This document shows, one piece after another, positions 11,393-22,732 of a stretch of DNA of 64,000 nt. Each line of letters starts with the position of its first letter. The stretch's first letter is position 1. The stretch is from the NCBI GenBank assembly GCA_947650285.1, contig CANTFL010001260.1:186001-250000 (forward strand), given 5' to 3'. The stretch comes from Hyaloperonospora brassicae. Taxonomy: Eukaryota > Oomycota > Peronosporomycetes > Peronosporales > Peronosporaceae. A program made the translations under genes and the position numbers. The notes under the pieces were generated by a model. That model was not told the DNA's origin. It made no database searches and was given only the letters and a program-made list of their open reading frames with translations.

Positions 11393-12620
11393 AGGATTCG
11401 CGTTGTAGACTGCATAGTGTACGCGCATGTCATGCGAAAAGCGAATACATCGAGTGCACAAGTCACTCAGTTACGTGACTTGTATGTCAGTAAGCCAAAT
11501 TGCTGCAAACTGCTCTCTGATCTTGAGACTGCCACCGCGTTCGTGCTCATCAATATCGTTGCGATGGTTCGCACTGTCGCATCAATAGTGTCACGTGGTG
11601 CATGACGTTCACAACGACTCGTTTTCTTGCTTCAGTCAGTACATACGGCAAAACTTGCTCGCTCTCCGATACACTCGGCCGTTCCGTATCTGATGTTGAT
11701 CGACTGCTGCTTCGACCTGCAGTCGAACGCGTAGATTATAAACGCTTGAGCTACCGTTGGGACTTCAATTGCCACGAACACCCACTTCCATTGCCCCATA
11801 TGTAACGCTATTTTGTCGTCGCTATCCGTGGGAATACTTCTTCGAAGCCAAATGTTGCCACATTGACTTCTTATGGCATTTGTAAACACAATCTTTGCAA
11901 GCTGTGAGCCTCTGTCGACTCGACGAGGCCCAGCTACAAGACCAATTGAACAGCCACAATGGGCCACGACGTCTCGGTTCGTCACAAACAGTCGCTGTGG
12001 AAAGCTTTGACTACGAGTCATAGTCGAGCGAAAGTAAACGCCTCACAGACGCAGCGCACGTCACTCAACATGGGCTTGAAAACTGACTCGATGTGGCACG
12101 ATCCACTGTCATCCTTGAGCAGGCTTCGTACCCAGATTCCAGCTTGACCTAGATTCATAGGTCGGTCATCGGTCGCAACGGTCGTTTCCCAGTACCACTT
12201 GCAACCATGCACGACGACGGTTCACGAGGGTCTCGATGCTCTCGAGTGCGCACGGAAGAAGATTCCAAGACCACTACGCACTCATTCTCCGCCAGTCAGC
12301 AGCAACCTCGACAAACTAGATCAAGTCGTGTCCCACGTCTTCCCTCCCTTACAAATCAGCTCGATCCACCAGCAGCCGAAGACAAGGCAAAAAGACAAGA
12401 ACATACCACAAACACATCAACACCAAAGCGAATCCATCCCAGCGCCTCCACCCTGTGTCCGTCCATCCTACAAAACTCTGGTGCCCCCGACCTCGAGGAC
12501 CCGCTTCCCGTCTCGAAAAGACTGCACCCATCCACCCACCCACCCACGCATAAAACCCATTTTATCCCATCTGTACCCACCTCATCCACCCGCTCCACCG
12601 CGTCCGCCTCCAGTCTCCTC
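10195..12620. other. Intergenic with a long interrupted frame
   Basis: One plus-strand frame is open from about 10696 to 11478 except for a single TGA at 11182-11184, and contains a poly-Ala tract from a CTG/GCT repeat. Codon bias is weak and nothing is recognisable, so this may be a decayed gene or chance. The last 400 bases before 12621 are C/A-rich and probably form the leader of the next gene. Confidence 0.3.
11365..11392. repeat. GCT trinucleotide microsatellite
   Basis: About nine uninterrupted gct units. Confidence 0.85.
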
Positions 12621-14738
12621 ATGCCGCCCAAGGCGTCGGCAAAGGCGGCGGCGGCGGCGGCCGCCCCGCGCCACGAGCCCTACGAGCACTACACGTCCGC
12701 CGACCTGCGCCACGAGCTGACCGCGCGCCGCCTCCCGCTGCCCCGCACGGGCCCCCGCCGCGTCGCCAGCCGCGCCACACTCCTCGCGCTCCTGCGCGCC
12801 AACGACCACACGCGTCGCCCGCGTCGTCCCGCGTCGTCGCTGTCGCCCGTCGTGCGCGCGCGCCGCAGCTGCCGCTTCCGCCTCGTGAACGTCCTCCTGA
12901 GCCGCGCGTTCGTCGGCCGCTGGGACGCCATGCGCCCGACCGGCGGCGGAGCGCTGAACCGCTTCTGGCGCGACGTGCACGCGGCGTTCCGGCAGACGAC
13001 GCGCACGTTGGAACTGGACGCGCTGCTGTTCGAAGACGCGCTGTTTCAGGACGTGCGGCCCCACGTGGTCGTCGCGCACTCGGCCTCGCGGCTCGTCGAG
13101 ATGTGGTCCGAGATGGTCGGCTTGTACCGCAGCGCAGTGGCGCGCGCGGAAGCTGCTGCTGCTGGAGAAGGAGCAAAGAAGGGAGCGGGCGCTGCTGGAG
13201 GCGACCGCTCGTTTGTGGACTTTTGTGGTGGTCGACTGGACCTGCTGTACCTGCACATGGCGATGCTGCTGGAGCCAAAGCTGTACGCGTTCCTCTTGTC
13301 GGATGCGTTTGCTGTCGTGGATACGAGCGGCCGGAACGACGTTGGAGCGGTTGAAGCGCAGAGGCCGAGTGCAACTGCTGCTGGTGCAAGTGGTGGTGGT
13401 GCAAGTGGTGGAGCTAAAGCTGCGTCGGGCGTTGCGAAGGGCGGCAGAGCTCAGTCTGCTGCCAAGTTGTTGCTGGCAGACAACCGCGGGACGGGTCATG
13501 TGTCGACCAGCACGTCTCGCAAGGATACGCAGGCTTCAGCTGCTACTGCTGCTGCTACTGCTGCTGCTGCTAGACCTGCTATTACTTGTGGTGCTGAGCC
13601 TGCTACTGCCACTCGTACTGCAGCTATGACTCGTGCTGCTGGTGCCAGACCTGCCACCTCCGCGACTGCTGTTGCGGCAGCCACTGCAACTGCTGCGGCT
13701 ACCGCGATTGTTGCCCCTCCTGTAGCTCCTGCAGCTACTGCTACTGCAGCGGCGGCGACAGCTGCAGCGACAGCGACAGCTGCTCCGGCAGCAACAGCTG
13801 CAGCTAAAATAACTGCTGCTGCTACTGCGATTACTACTGCTGCGAATGCTGCTGCTACTGTGGCTGCTACTGCGATTGCTGCTACTGGTTCTGCTGCGGT
13901 TGTGAAGCCTGCTCCTGCTGCTCCTGTAGTTGCTGACGATGGGTCGAGGTCAACTGATGCTACCCCTGCTGTCCCGCCTACCTCTGCTGCTCCCGCAAGA
14001 CCGTGCAAGATACCAACGCAGAATCCAGAGATGGACGAGTTTTCGACGCTTGCGACTTTGGCCGCAACTGGGATGTTAGCAAAGACGACTGCTACTGCTG
14101 CAGGCACTGCTAGCACTGCTGGCACAATGTCGAACGCAAAGAGGGGGTCGTCAGCCGCGCCGAGTCTGAAGTCAAGTGCGCGAAAGAAACCATCAAGCAC
14201 AGTTGGCAACAACAGAAAGACAGGAAGCCGTGGAGCAGGTGCACGGTCGGCGAGAGAACCGAGGCCAAAGGTGTTGCCACCGAAGCACAAACAGACAGAG
14301 TCTCGGTCCGAAGCAAGTGCTGCGAGCATGCGTGTCCAAAGCAAAGCTCCTGTTGGTGACAAGCATGCAAACACAACGGCGTCGTCACTCGGCAAACGGC
14401 CACGTGAAGAAAAGGATACAGCGATTGTCGCGGTCTCTAGCGTGAGCGATATCGTGCCACACTCCGGCAAGCAGACACACTCGGCAAAAATGTTCTCGAC
14501 AGCACTTGCTGGACGAGCAGTGGACGTGGTGTTGCCTCCTGATGAGTGGGATATCCTGGAAGGCCGGCTGCGAAAAGTGAACGAGAACATTGATCGGTGC
14601 CATCGTGGGCTAGCAAACGTTGACGCAAACGCCAGTGGTAACTACAAGCAGTCATTGGAAGCCGATCTGCGCTTTTACTCTGCTATCAAGCAGCGACTAC
14701 AGGAGCAACTCCTCGTGGTGATGCAGAGTGGGTATTAG
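12621..14738 (+). CDS. Ala/Thr-rich protein with SAP-like N-terminus and C-terminal helical segment
   Basis: The frame is open from 12207, but the ATG at 12621 (MPPKASAKAAAAAAAPRHEP) is preferred because the upstream part is C/A-rich with leader-like codons; this gives 705 residues. After a short Ala run comes YEHYTSADLRHELTARRL...RATLLALLRAND. Its helix-turn-helix pattern resembles a SAP motif, which binds DNA in chromatin proteins. A folded-looking region follows to about residue 240 (RLVNVLLSRAFVGRWDAM... and LLYLHMAMLLEPKLYAFLLS). Residues about 250-480 are a very long low-complexity Ala/Thr stretch encoded by gct/act triplets. The C-terminus (about 635-705) is charged and helical (DEWDILEGRLRKVNENIDRC). 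A nuclear scaffold role is only an inference. The Ala tract also produces long shadow frames on the other strand. Confidence 0.7.
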   Translation: MPPKASAKAAAAAAAPRHEPYEHYTSADLRHELTARRLPLPRTGPRRVASRATLLALLRANDHTRRPRRPASSLSPVVRARRSCRFRLVNVLLSRAFVGRWDAMRPTGGGALNRFWRDVHAAFRQTTRTLELDALLFEDALFQDVRPHVVVAHSASRLVEMWSEMVGLYRSAVARAEAAAAGEGAKKGAGAAGGDRSFVDFCGGRLDLLYLHMAMLLEPKLYAFLLSDAFAVVDTSGRNDVGAVEAQRPSATAAGASGGGASGGAKAASGVAKGGRAQSAAKLLLADNRGTGHVSTSTSRKDTQASAATAAATAAAARPAITCGAEPATATRTAAMTRAAGARPATSATAVAAATATAAATAIVAPPVAPAATATAAAATAAATATAAPAATAAAKITAAATAITTAANAAATVAATAIAATGSAAVVKPAPAAPVVADDGSRSTDATPAVPPTSAAPARPCKIPTQNPEMDEFSTLATLAATGMLAKTTATAAGTASTAGTMSNAKRGSSAAPSLKSSARKKPSSTVGNNRKTGSRGAGARSAREPRPKVLPPKHKQTESRSEASAASMRVQSKAPVGDKHANTTASSLGKRPREEKDTAIVAVSSVSDIVPHSGKQTHSAKMFSTALAGRAVDVVLPPDEWDILEGRLRKVNENIDRCHRGLANVDANASGNYKQSLEADLRFYSAIKQRLQEQLLVVMQSGY

Positions 14739-16229
14739 TCCAACGGACCATTGGTGTCGGCTAACTTATGGAGGCGTGAACACGCGTGTCCGCGTGAAGT
14801 ACGCAGCAAATGTGTATACATTTTGTCGAGGCCGCAGCATCGTTGGGTTCTCCTTCGCGTTACTGCTTTGGCGCATTTCGATGACCAGGAATAACGCAAA
14901 CAATGTGCGAGAGTATGGCTTGTCGCTCGCCGTCCTGGTGGATTGCGTCACGAGCTGGACTGTGCAGAAGGTTGCAATTGGACGATCGGTGAAGCCGGAG
15001 GCAAAGCACTGCTGGGTCTGCGACTACAGGCTGCCGTGGATCGTTGATGTTAGCGCACGAGCTTTGACAGTCTTGACACGCTTTCGGCTCTCAAGGCATA
15101 AGCCAGAGCAACAGATGACGTCCCACGCTTGGATCAGTTTGGAGCACGGAAAGAGGCACCTCATTGCAAGGTCTCTTATCGCAGGCCACACTGACTTGTC
15201 GAAGGAGACGTGGAGCTTGTTTGGTGATAGCAACAAGGCCCGACGAAGCGATTGCGTCTCGTTGTGGTCGCCAACGCACGTGCCACTGGAGAACGGTCTG
15301 CTCCGTCAACTTGAAGCACACGTACGTCATCCACGAAAGTTTGTGCACTGGAACGTTTCCCGACTTTCGAAGACGGTGAAGAAGCGGCTGTGACGGCAGC
15401 AAAGTCAGGCGAAGTGGTCGACGTGTGTCGTTAATGCCACTGCAGCGTCGTGTCAATGCAGTGTGCATGCTGCGCTTACTGTTCCCGACCATGAGTCAGT
15501 CAGGTGCTCGAGCGATCGGGACTAGAAGCCATAAGCGCGTTATGATCGAAATGTCACGTTGCTATGATGAGTCCTGCGGCCGAAGAGAAGCAGTGGACGC
15601 CGACCAGCTTTTGTATGTCCCGGTCACGCTGCGTGCTTTGCTGTATATGTTTTAAGCATAGCAGCCTCCTCTATCGTTATGAACAACCACTCGAACCACC
15701 TTCTTTTACGTGCCAAAAGTTTAGGAGACGCATGATCTCTGGTCGAATCAAATCCTGTCTGAAAAGCTCATCTTCTGGGACAATTGTGTGTCTGACACTG
15801 CCAGTAGAGCCACAGCCTCCAACTGTATACTACATCCTCACCGCGCCCACTTGTCAAAACACGCGCATTGTCGACCCTTTATTTGTATGCCACCGCATAA
15901 ATCGTGTATACCGCTCCACAGCAGAACCTTTCCAAGTACCAAATTTGGTCCCATTCTGCACGTGCCCATCGTCCGTCCGTCCGTCCGTCCGTCCGTCTGT
16001 CTGTGTCTCTCTCTCTCTATCTGTCTATCTGTCTGTCTCCCCCCATAGACCGTCGACCGCCTTGTCGTGTCCTCCGTCATGGTGCGTTCTGTCCACTCGC
16101 TGTCGTCGTTCATTGGCCGCGGCCCTCTGTACCAACTAACAGGGCGCACTCGGGTCTTTGCTGCCGACATGTATACAACTGCTGCTGCTGTACGTATAGG
16201 CAGACGCGCGCATTGTATTGACGACGCTC
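14739..16229. other. Intergenic, no gene recognised
   Basis: A 221-residue frame (14728-15393) lacks a proper ATG start near its beginning, has mixed codon use and no recognisable motif; it is not called. The interval otherwise holds the 3' end of the Ala-rich gene and the promoter of the RAMA/PHD gene. Confidence 0.4.
15969..16046. repeat. Pyrimidine-rich simple repeat (ccgt / ctgt / ct)
   Basis: A run of ccgt units grades into ctgt, ct and tatc units, ending before the leader of the gene at 16230. Confidence 0.85.
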
Positions 16230-19200
16230 ATGGACGAGAAACTGCTGGAAGCCGGTGCGTAGTGGGCGATGCTACGACTTTGGCAATGTATACGTATACT
16301 AACACATGGATCCCACCTGTCTGTTGTTGCTGGTCGTGTGCAGGTCCCAAGCGACTGTACGTCTCGTACTATCGCAAACGTGTATACGCCGACCTGTTGC
16401 CGGATGGGTCGATCCGGTACAAGAACGAAGTATACACGTCGCCTGTGCCCTGCGCCTTGCACATGAAGCGCACGTTGAATCCCTGTACGTGGTTCTCATT
16501 GGCTGAATATCTACACTCGCGTTCGTACGGGAACGACAGTGTCCGGACTAAAGTGTCGCACGCTTGTAGCTCTTAAGACAGATGCTGGCTGGTCGTCCAT
16601 GTACTCGGCCGCGTCGGGCGAAAGCCTCAAAGATATCAAAGATCGACTGAACATTCGCAAACGTGGCACCAATGCGCGCTCCGTCAGCAAAGAGCGGAAA
16701 GCAGCGCCACCTTCGCTTACCGTGAAGGAGCGCGTGGCCCAATTGACCGCTGCTCTGGCCACACAAAAAGCAGTTCCGGTACGGTGAGCGACGACGGCTT
16801 TTGTGACGAAATCCGACTGTTTGTTTGCCGTGTTGTTGCGGTGCTCATTGTCGCTCTTGTTGCGGTTGTTATTGCGGTTGTTGTTGCTGATGTGATGTGC
16901 AGAAGTGCAGTGCATGTCGGAAAGAAGCCACAACGGACGTGGTCGAGTGCAGTGCTTGTCACAGCAAAACCCACTGGAAGTGTGCAAGTCCTGCGCTCAA
17001 GACGGCCGGACCCAAGTTGTGGTTCTGTGAAAAGTGTGTGACGGGGCAAGCCAACCGGATCCTCGAGTTTCTTCAGCAGACGCGTCGTGTGCTGGTGGAG
17101 AGGATTGCAGAGCAGAGGGAAGCAAAGGAAAAAGCCACAACAGCAGTTGCAACAAAGACAATCGAAGCAAAGCATGATAGCAGTGATGCGAACGATGACG
17201 ACCCTTCTACTCATGTTGTTGAGAGTGCAGAGGATGTTGTTGGTGTGGAGAAAGAGGAGGAGGTTGAGGCTGTAGCGGTTGTCTCTACTGATATGTCGAA
17301 GAACGACCAACCAAGCGAGTCTAGTCACGATAGCGTGTCTGCAGCAGACGCGGAGTGCTCGGTCGAGCCAATGGCAGAGAGAAGTGCTGACAGTGAGAAG
17401 CAGCCAAGCGATGACTCGACCGTAGATGCAGTATGTGTGGCAGAGGTGGACGCGTTAAGCGAGCCAATGGCAGAGAGAAGTGCTGACAGTGAGAAGCAGC
17501 CAAGCGAGGACTCGACCGTAGATGCAGTATGTGTGGCAGAGGTGGACGCGTCAAGCGAGCCAATGGCAGAGAGAAGTACTGACAGTGAGAAGCAGCCAAG
17601 CGAGGACTCGACCGTAGATGCAGTATGTGTTGCAGAGGTGGACGCGTCAAGCGAGCCGAAGACTACTGCATTCGATGCTGTGGTAGAGGAAGAGACAAAG
17701 CAGACGCATATTGACGTCATTGCTGATGTGCCGGTTTTAGAAGAAGTTGGGCACGTTGCCTCTGAGAGCAAGAAGAATGACGACGATGTGGAGGACGCAA
17801 TCGTCGAGACCGCGCAAGTGGCTGTTTCCAGGACCGAAGAGACGACGAGCGTACGTTCGTCGTGTGGTTGTGGATGAATGGTAGCTGATGACTAACCTTT
17901 GTTTGCACGTTCGATTACCAGGCGGAAGAAGACTTTCTGGTGTTGGTCGACAGTCTCATTGCAGAAGTCTCGTCCAAAGATGACAGAGCTAGCTTGATCG
18001 CTAACAGCACGGGTGCGACACTAGTGCACCTTGAAAAGACGCACTTGGTGCAGCTCGTGGAATACGGTAAACGTAAGGTTCTGGCGGCGAATCAGCTCGA
18101 CAGCGGAGACGACAGCGAGCGAGACGGCGCAGAGGAATGTGACCAGGATATCACTGCGTCTCGCGACACGTCCGAAGTGGGCGCGCTCATCAAGATCTTT
18201 GACTTACGTCATCAGATCTTGTCGTCACAGTCCCAATTCCAGCGCACAACAAACGCGCTAGCGAAGCGCACCGAAAAGCATATGCGAAATGCCGAGACCG
18301 AAGTGATGGAACTGGAAGAATCACGAACGGTGGAAACCACGTCTATGACGAAAATGGTTGATGCGATTGACCAGCACGCAAGCGACTTGAGTACGTGCGG
18401 AGAGAAGATCTACTACGACGAGGTGCTGCTCGAGAGCATCAACCGCCGCCGCCAGTACATTCGATCCACAAACATTAAGGACCGTTTTGTGCCGTCGTAC
18501 CGCCACAGCACGAAGCTCATGACAACAAGCAGCGACCAGCTTCTGTTGACTGTTTTGTTGGAGAAGCTGCGTGACATCACGGAGGTGCTGAATGAGTGGA
18601 CGAAGATGGAGCGCCATTTCGTGGGCATGACGTCAAGTCTGAACAAGTCACTATCGTTGATTGGCACGAAGCGAAAGTGTACGGGCGGCGGCGTGAAGTT
18701 TCTACCGACCGTGCCATTGTTCGCACAGGTTGGGATTCCTCCGTCCAGACGTCTCATTGAGCGCCAAATCGCGAACTTCAAGACGAATCTGAATACGATT
18801 CGTCAGGACCGTGTGCGCATGCGCCAAACGCTTTCTGGGATCCTGAAGATCGCGCGAGAAGAGCACCTGAGCGACGAAGTTGTCAAAACGGCCGACATGC
18901 TGTACCAGAAATGCCGCGACGTGAAGGCCGAAGCGGAGGAAGAGCAGTTGAGGCTGAAGGAGGAAGCAGAAGCTGTCGCCAAGGAATACGAAGACGAGCA
19001 AACTGGTTACAGTCTTCCGAGTGCCAACGACGACGACGCGAGTGGAGGAGAGCCTGAGCTCAAAAAGCAGTGCCTGGACTTGGACCAAGCAGACTCTCGT
19101 TCCGACAGTCTCTCCGACGTTGATTCGAACGCTGCTTCTGCTATATCTGCCATGCATGCAACGCCACCCAGCGACAAGAAGGGCATCTCGTCGCTGCTCG

Positions 19201-20723
19201 GCACCGACGATTCAGACGAAAAGGACTCGAACTATAGCTGTGCAGCAAGCAAGGCGTGCGTGGACGAGAACGACGGCAGCGAGGAAGATCTAGAGCAGGC
19301 GTCTCGCGCCATTGCGGACATCTCTTCAGTGTTGCCCGATCTCTCAGGCGGAGGCGATCCCCGCACGGACTTGCTCAACCCGCTGTTGACAACGGAGAAG
19401 CCCGGACTGGACGCGTCGCGCGGTTTCGCGTCCCCCGGTCAGTTCGTGCTTCCCGACCGAAAAGGGAGCAGCGACAAGTGCAACTCGCATGCGCGACAAG
19501 CCATCGACCCGCAGCAGCACAATCAGCCGGCGATGCGCTTCTCAGGTCGAAGCCAGCAGTCGTTCTCGGACCAAGGGTTTGACGTGCCGAGCGAGCAGCA
19601 GCTGCGTCCCGAGCTCCAGCACCAAGAGCGGGAACGTCTCGAGCGGCTGCGCATCGAGGAGCAATGTCAAGAGCAGGAGCGCCAGGAACAAGAGCGTCGG
19701 GAGCTGCAGCAGCAGCGGCTCGAACGGGAGCACCAGCGACTGGAGCAGAAGCGTCACGAGCAGCAGCAGCGCATGGAAAAACAGCGATGCCTCGAGGAGC
19801 AGCACCGCTTGAAGCAACAGCGTCTCGAACAACATCACATGGAGCAGCAGCAGCAGCAGCAGCTTCTCGAGCAGCAGTGCCAGGAGGAGCAGCGGCAACA
19901 GGAACTGGAGCGGCAGCGACACCAGCGACAGGAGCAGCAACGCCAAGAGCAGCAGCAGCAGCAGCGCCTGGAGGAACTGCGACGCCGACAGCAGCAGGAG
20001 CAGCAGCAGCGCCAAGAGCAAGAGCGGCACTTTCAGCACGGCAAGTCGACGGGTCTCCCGCAAGTCGTGCCTCCTGGCGCATCGCACCTGCAAATGCTCA
20101 GCCAGCAGCAACAGCAGCAACAGCAACAGCTCCAGCAACAACAGGCCGCCGCTCTCCAGCAGCAGCACTCTCGCCAGTTGCAGCACCCTCTGTACGGTGA
20201 CATCCCCAAGGGCATCCTCATGTCGTCCGGCATGGGCACCGCCAGCCAACAAGACGTGTACGCGCAGCAGGCGGCGGCGGCTCAGATGGGCATCAACATG
20301 CACGACGTCGTGCGGCATCAGGACTCGAGCCACTACGTGGGCAGCACCGCGTCTGGCAGTCTGCGGGCAGCGCATTACATGGCATCCGGTGAGGCGTCGC
20401 GCAGTGCTGTCCAAAAGCCACCGTCGGGAGTGCCGCGCACGAGCTTCTACGGAGACGACGGCCAGGGCGGACAGCTGCACGCGCAAGACGTGTTCGGCCC
20501 GCAGCTCATGTCGACGGCGCAGCGACAGTTTCCCGACCACCACCACATGTTCGCAAGTGAGCTACAGCAGCAGCAGCAACAGTCGGACCCGCCGCGGGCC
20601 ACGACGGGCCAAGAGTTTCTGCTGAGCCGGTCGTACCGGGGCCTGAGCGACAGCATGCAGCAGCACCCGGGCTTGAACCCGCCCGACGACAACGATGTGA
20701 ACATGGGGGACTGGCCCCAGTGA
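16230..20723 (+). CDS. RAMA-like / PHD-finger / Gln-rich chromatin protein (five exons)
   Basis: Exons inferred from splice sites and phase: 16230-16254, 16344-16484, 16570-16778, 16903-17850 and 17922-20723, giving 1374 residues. The introns start gtgcgt, gtacgt, gtacgg and gtacgt; the first and last contain ctaac branch-like sites. Residues about 3-70 (KLLEAGPKRLYVSYYRKRVY, ADLLPDGSIRY, TSPVPCALHM, then TDAGWSSMY) resemble a RAMA domain, a fold proposed to read modified DNA. A C4HC3 PHD finger follows: Cys127/130, Cys141/144, His149/Cys152, Cys167/170, with the typical W two residues before the last pair. Next come an acidic stretch with three 32-residue repeats, a helical core at about 450-790 and a C-terminal Gln/Glu-rich coiled-coil and poly-Gln tail. 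A nuclear methyl-mark reader or transcription coregulator is the natural inference. The RAMA assignment is by eye. Confidence 0.8.
17365..17652 (+). repeat. Three tandem 96-bp coding repeats
   Basis: Units begin at 17365, 17461 and 17557, exactly 96 bp apart, with a partial fourth at 17653. Each encodes a 32-residue acidic unit containing EPMAERSADSEKQPS. The copies differ at only a few bases, implying recent duplication or gene conversion. Confidence 0.95.
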
Positions 20724-21118
20724 TTAAACGCTACAGGTCTAGACACAGCAGCAGCAGGTTGGTTGACTACAAGGTATGGTGATACTGTGTCCTCACGCGT
20801 CAGCGCTCTTCTTGTCGTTCTTGCCTCGTGCCGCTGCGCAGCCGTCCCACGCATCCATCCGACCGCAACCGGACAGTCAGTGCGTGCACAGCTGCACACA
20901 TCGCATGCGCCCCATCCGCCGAGCACCAGCGCGTCGATCCAGTGCACGTACGTATCGCTGCCGTCTGCGTCGCTGCTCTTCTTGTGTCGCAGTCACTTGT
21001 CTCCTGGCCGGACGCACAGGGGATAGCCGACAGGAAGTAACCTCCGACAACGACCGTCACGTCGCCGCTCTTCACCCGCTGCAAGTCGTACGAAGAAGTA
21101 CTGTACGGCGCCAGCGCT
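20724..21118. other. Convergent intergenic spacer
   Basis: Spacer of 395 bp between two stop codons on opposite strands; it presumably holds both 3' ends. No other feature seen. Confidence 0.5.
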
Positions 21119-22657
21119 TCACACCGACATGGACCGGGCCAGCACGGCCAGCCGCTGGTGCAAGTGCGTCTCGAGCCGACGCTGCGCCTCGAGGGCGCGG
21201 GTCTGGTCCTCTTCGACCGTCCGTTTCCACCGCTCCAGTAGCTCGAGCTTCTCGATCACGAGCTTATGCGTCATGACCATTGTCGTCTCGCACGCCGGCA
21301 GTCGCCTCGCCGTCTCCCGCGCCAATGCACTGCGCGGGTCAAACGTCGTTCGCGCCCGTCGCACAAAGTCGCTCACGGCCTGAGGGAACTTGGGCAGCCG
21401 CAGCGTCTGCAACTCGGGCGCGAACGTCCGGTACCGGCGACGCGCTTCAGGCTGAATCCCAATCGCCGCTGCCTTCATCAGCTGACCGGCTTCGACCGTG
21501 AGCGCAAACGGCCCGTTGGCAAACTCCCTCGCCGAACCCGAGTACTGCGACGAGACGACAGTGGCCATCGCCATGCGCAGCAACTGCAGCGCCTGCTGGT
21601 AGAGCCCCGTCGCGCGCTCAATCTGTTTCTTGATCGACTCGCACGCCTGCACCTCGGAGACGTACATGGCCACGTGTGTGTGCATCTGCCGGGCCTCGGG
21701 CAACCGCAGCGTGCGCAGCAACTGGCCCAGCAGCTGCTGTTTCTCCCGCTCGAGTTGCTCGAGACGTTCAGCCACTGGCACAGTGTCGCCGTCGTCGTCG
21801 TCGCCGTCTTCTTCTTCCTCGTCGTCAGCGACGTCGCCGTCTCGTCGTGTCCAGCTCTCACTCACGTCGTCTTCGCCTTCGGGCTGGAGCGACGAGGCCC
21901 TCCCGTAGCTGCTGCTGTTGCTGTTGCTGCTGCTGCTATCGCTGCTGGTGCTCCGCCGCGCGCTCTGTGAGAACGACGAGCGGCGCTTCCACTCGTCCAC
22001 GAGCGTACTCGACCGTCGCTCGAGCAGCTCCAGCTCTGCGTCGGCGTGCACGGCGTCGGCCATGTGGTGCCCCAGTGTCTTCTTGAGCGCCTCCGTCTGC
22101 TGCAAGTGCTGCGTCGCCGACCCCATTGTGGCCGCCATGAGGTACTTTTGCAGTCCCTTTCGCTCTTGACGCGCCTCGAGCGTCTGCGTCATGAGCTTTT
22201 GGTCCTCGCGGAGCCGCTGCGAACGCCGTCGCGCCTGCTGCAGCTCCGTCCGCACGACCGCCAGCTCCGAGTGCGGCTGGACACGACCCGCGTCCGTCGC
22301 TTCCGTCCCGTCGATCGTTGTCGCCGTCTCGACGTCCAAGCGCTCGAGACGCGCCACTTCCGTCATCACGTGGTCCAAACGGCTAAAGAGACGGCGGTCC
22401 AACGCCATCTGTGGCTGTGTCACTGGCGGCGGCGTCGCTTGTGCTGTTGTTGTTGTTGTTGCGGCTGTCTCTTGTTGCTGGTGGACGCTCGGGAGGCTCT
22501 GCGTGCGGGTGCGCGTGGCAGTGGCAGCAGCGGCCAACGGGCTGACGCTCGCGGTAATGGGACGCGGCGGCAGACCGAGCAACGGCTTTCTTGACGACGC
22601 GCGCGACGCGGTACTGTCCTGTGGCTGCGGCGCAGACCGCGTGACACTGGGCGGCAT
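21119..22657 (-). CDS. Coiled-coil protein of unknown function
   Basis: 512 residues from the ATG at 22657 ([15 protein letters not shown]). The frame stays open to 22810, but the extra 51 residues contain a (SL)n run that simply translates a GA/CT microsatellite, so the inner ATG is chosen. Residues 1-85 are Ser/Thr/Pro/Gln-rich. A long helical region follows ([37 protein letters not shown]). After a Ser-rich and Asp/Glu-rich linker ([17 protein letters not shown]), more coiled coil follows ([20 protein letters not shown]) and a helical C-terminal third ([20 protein letters not shown]) to the end. No catalytic motif or membrane segment is seen. It could be a structural or adaptor protein; I do not recognise the family. 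Confidence 0.75.
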   Translation of the reverse strand: MPPSVTRSAPQPQDSTASRASSRKPLLGLPPRPITASVSPLAAAATATRTRTQSLPSVHQQQETAATTTTTAQATPPPVTQPQMALDRRLFSRLDHVMTEVARLERLDVETATTIDGTEATDAGRVQPHSELAVVRTELQQARRRSQRLREDQKLMTQTLEARQERKGLQKYLMAATMGSATQHLQQTEALKKTLGHHMADAVHADAELELLERRSSTLVDEWKRRSSFSQSARRSTSSDSSSSNSNSSSYGRASSLQPEGEDDVSESWTRRDGDVADDEEEEDGDDDDGDTVPVAERLEQLEREKQQLLGQLLRTLRLPEARQMHTHVAMYVSEVQACESIKKQIERATGLYQQALQLLRMAMATVVSSQYSGSAREFANGPFALTVEAGQLMKAAAIGIQPEARRRYRTFAPELQTLRLPKFPQAVSDFVRRARTTFDPRSALARETARRLPACETTMVMTHKLVIEKLELLERWKRTVEEDQTRALEAQRRLETHLHQRLAVLARSMSV

Positions 22658-22678
22658 TTGACGCGTGCAGACCCGACG

Positions 22679-22732
22679 CGAGAGAGAGAGAGAGAGAGAC
22701 AGCGAGAGAGAGAGCGAGAGAGCGCGCGTGAC
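22679..22732. repeat. GA-rich microsatellite
   Basis: An imperfect (ag)n tract lies just upstream of the minus-strand gene start at 22657, probably in its leader or core promoter. Confidence 0.85.

Noticed and set aside
13496..14590. 364-residue Ala/Val-rich minus-strand frame
   Set aside because: It is the complement of the Ala/Thr repeat tract of the plus-strand gene; the repeats keep every frame open.
14728..15393. 221-residue frame after the Ala-rich gene
   Set aside because: No proper ATG near the start, mixed codon use, no motif.
19375..20546. Minus-strand Leu-rich and Ala-rich frames of 235 and 334 residues
   Set aside because: They are shadows of the cag/gag-encoded Gln/Glu-rich tail of the RAMA/PHD gene.
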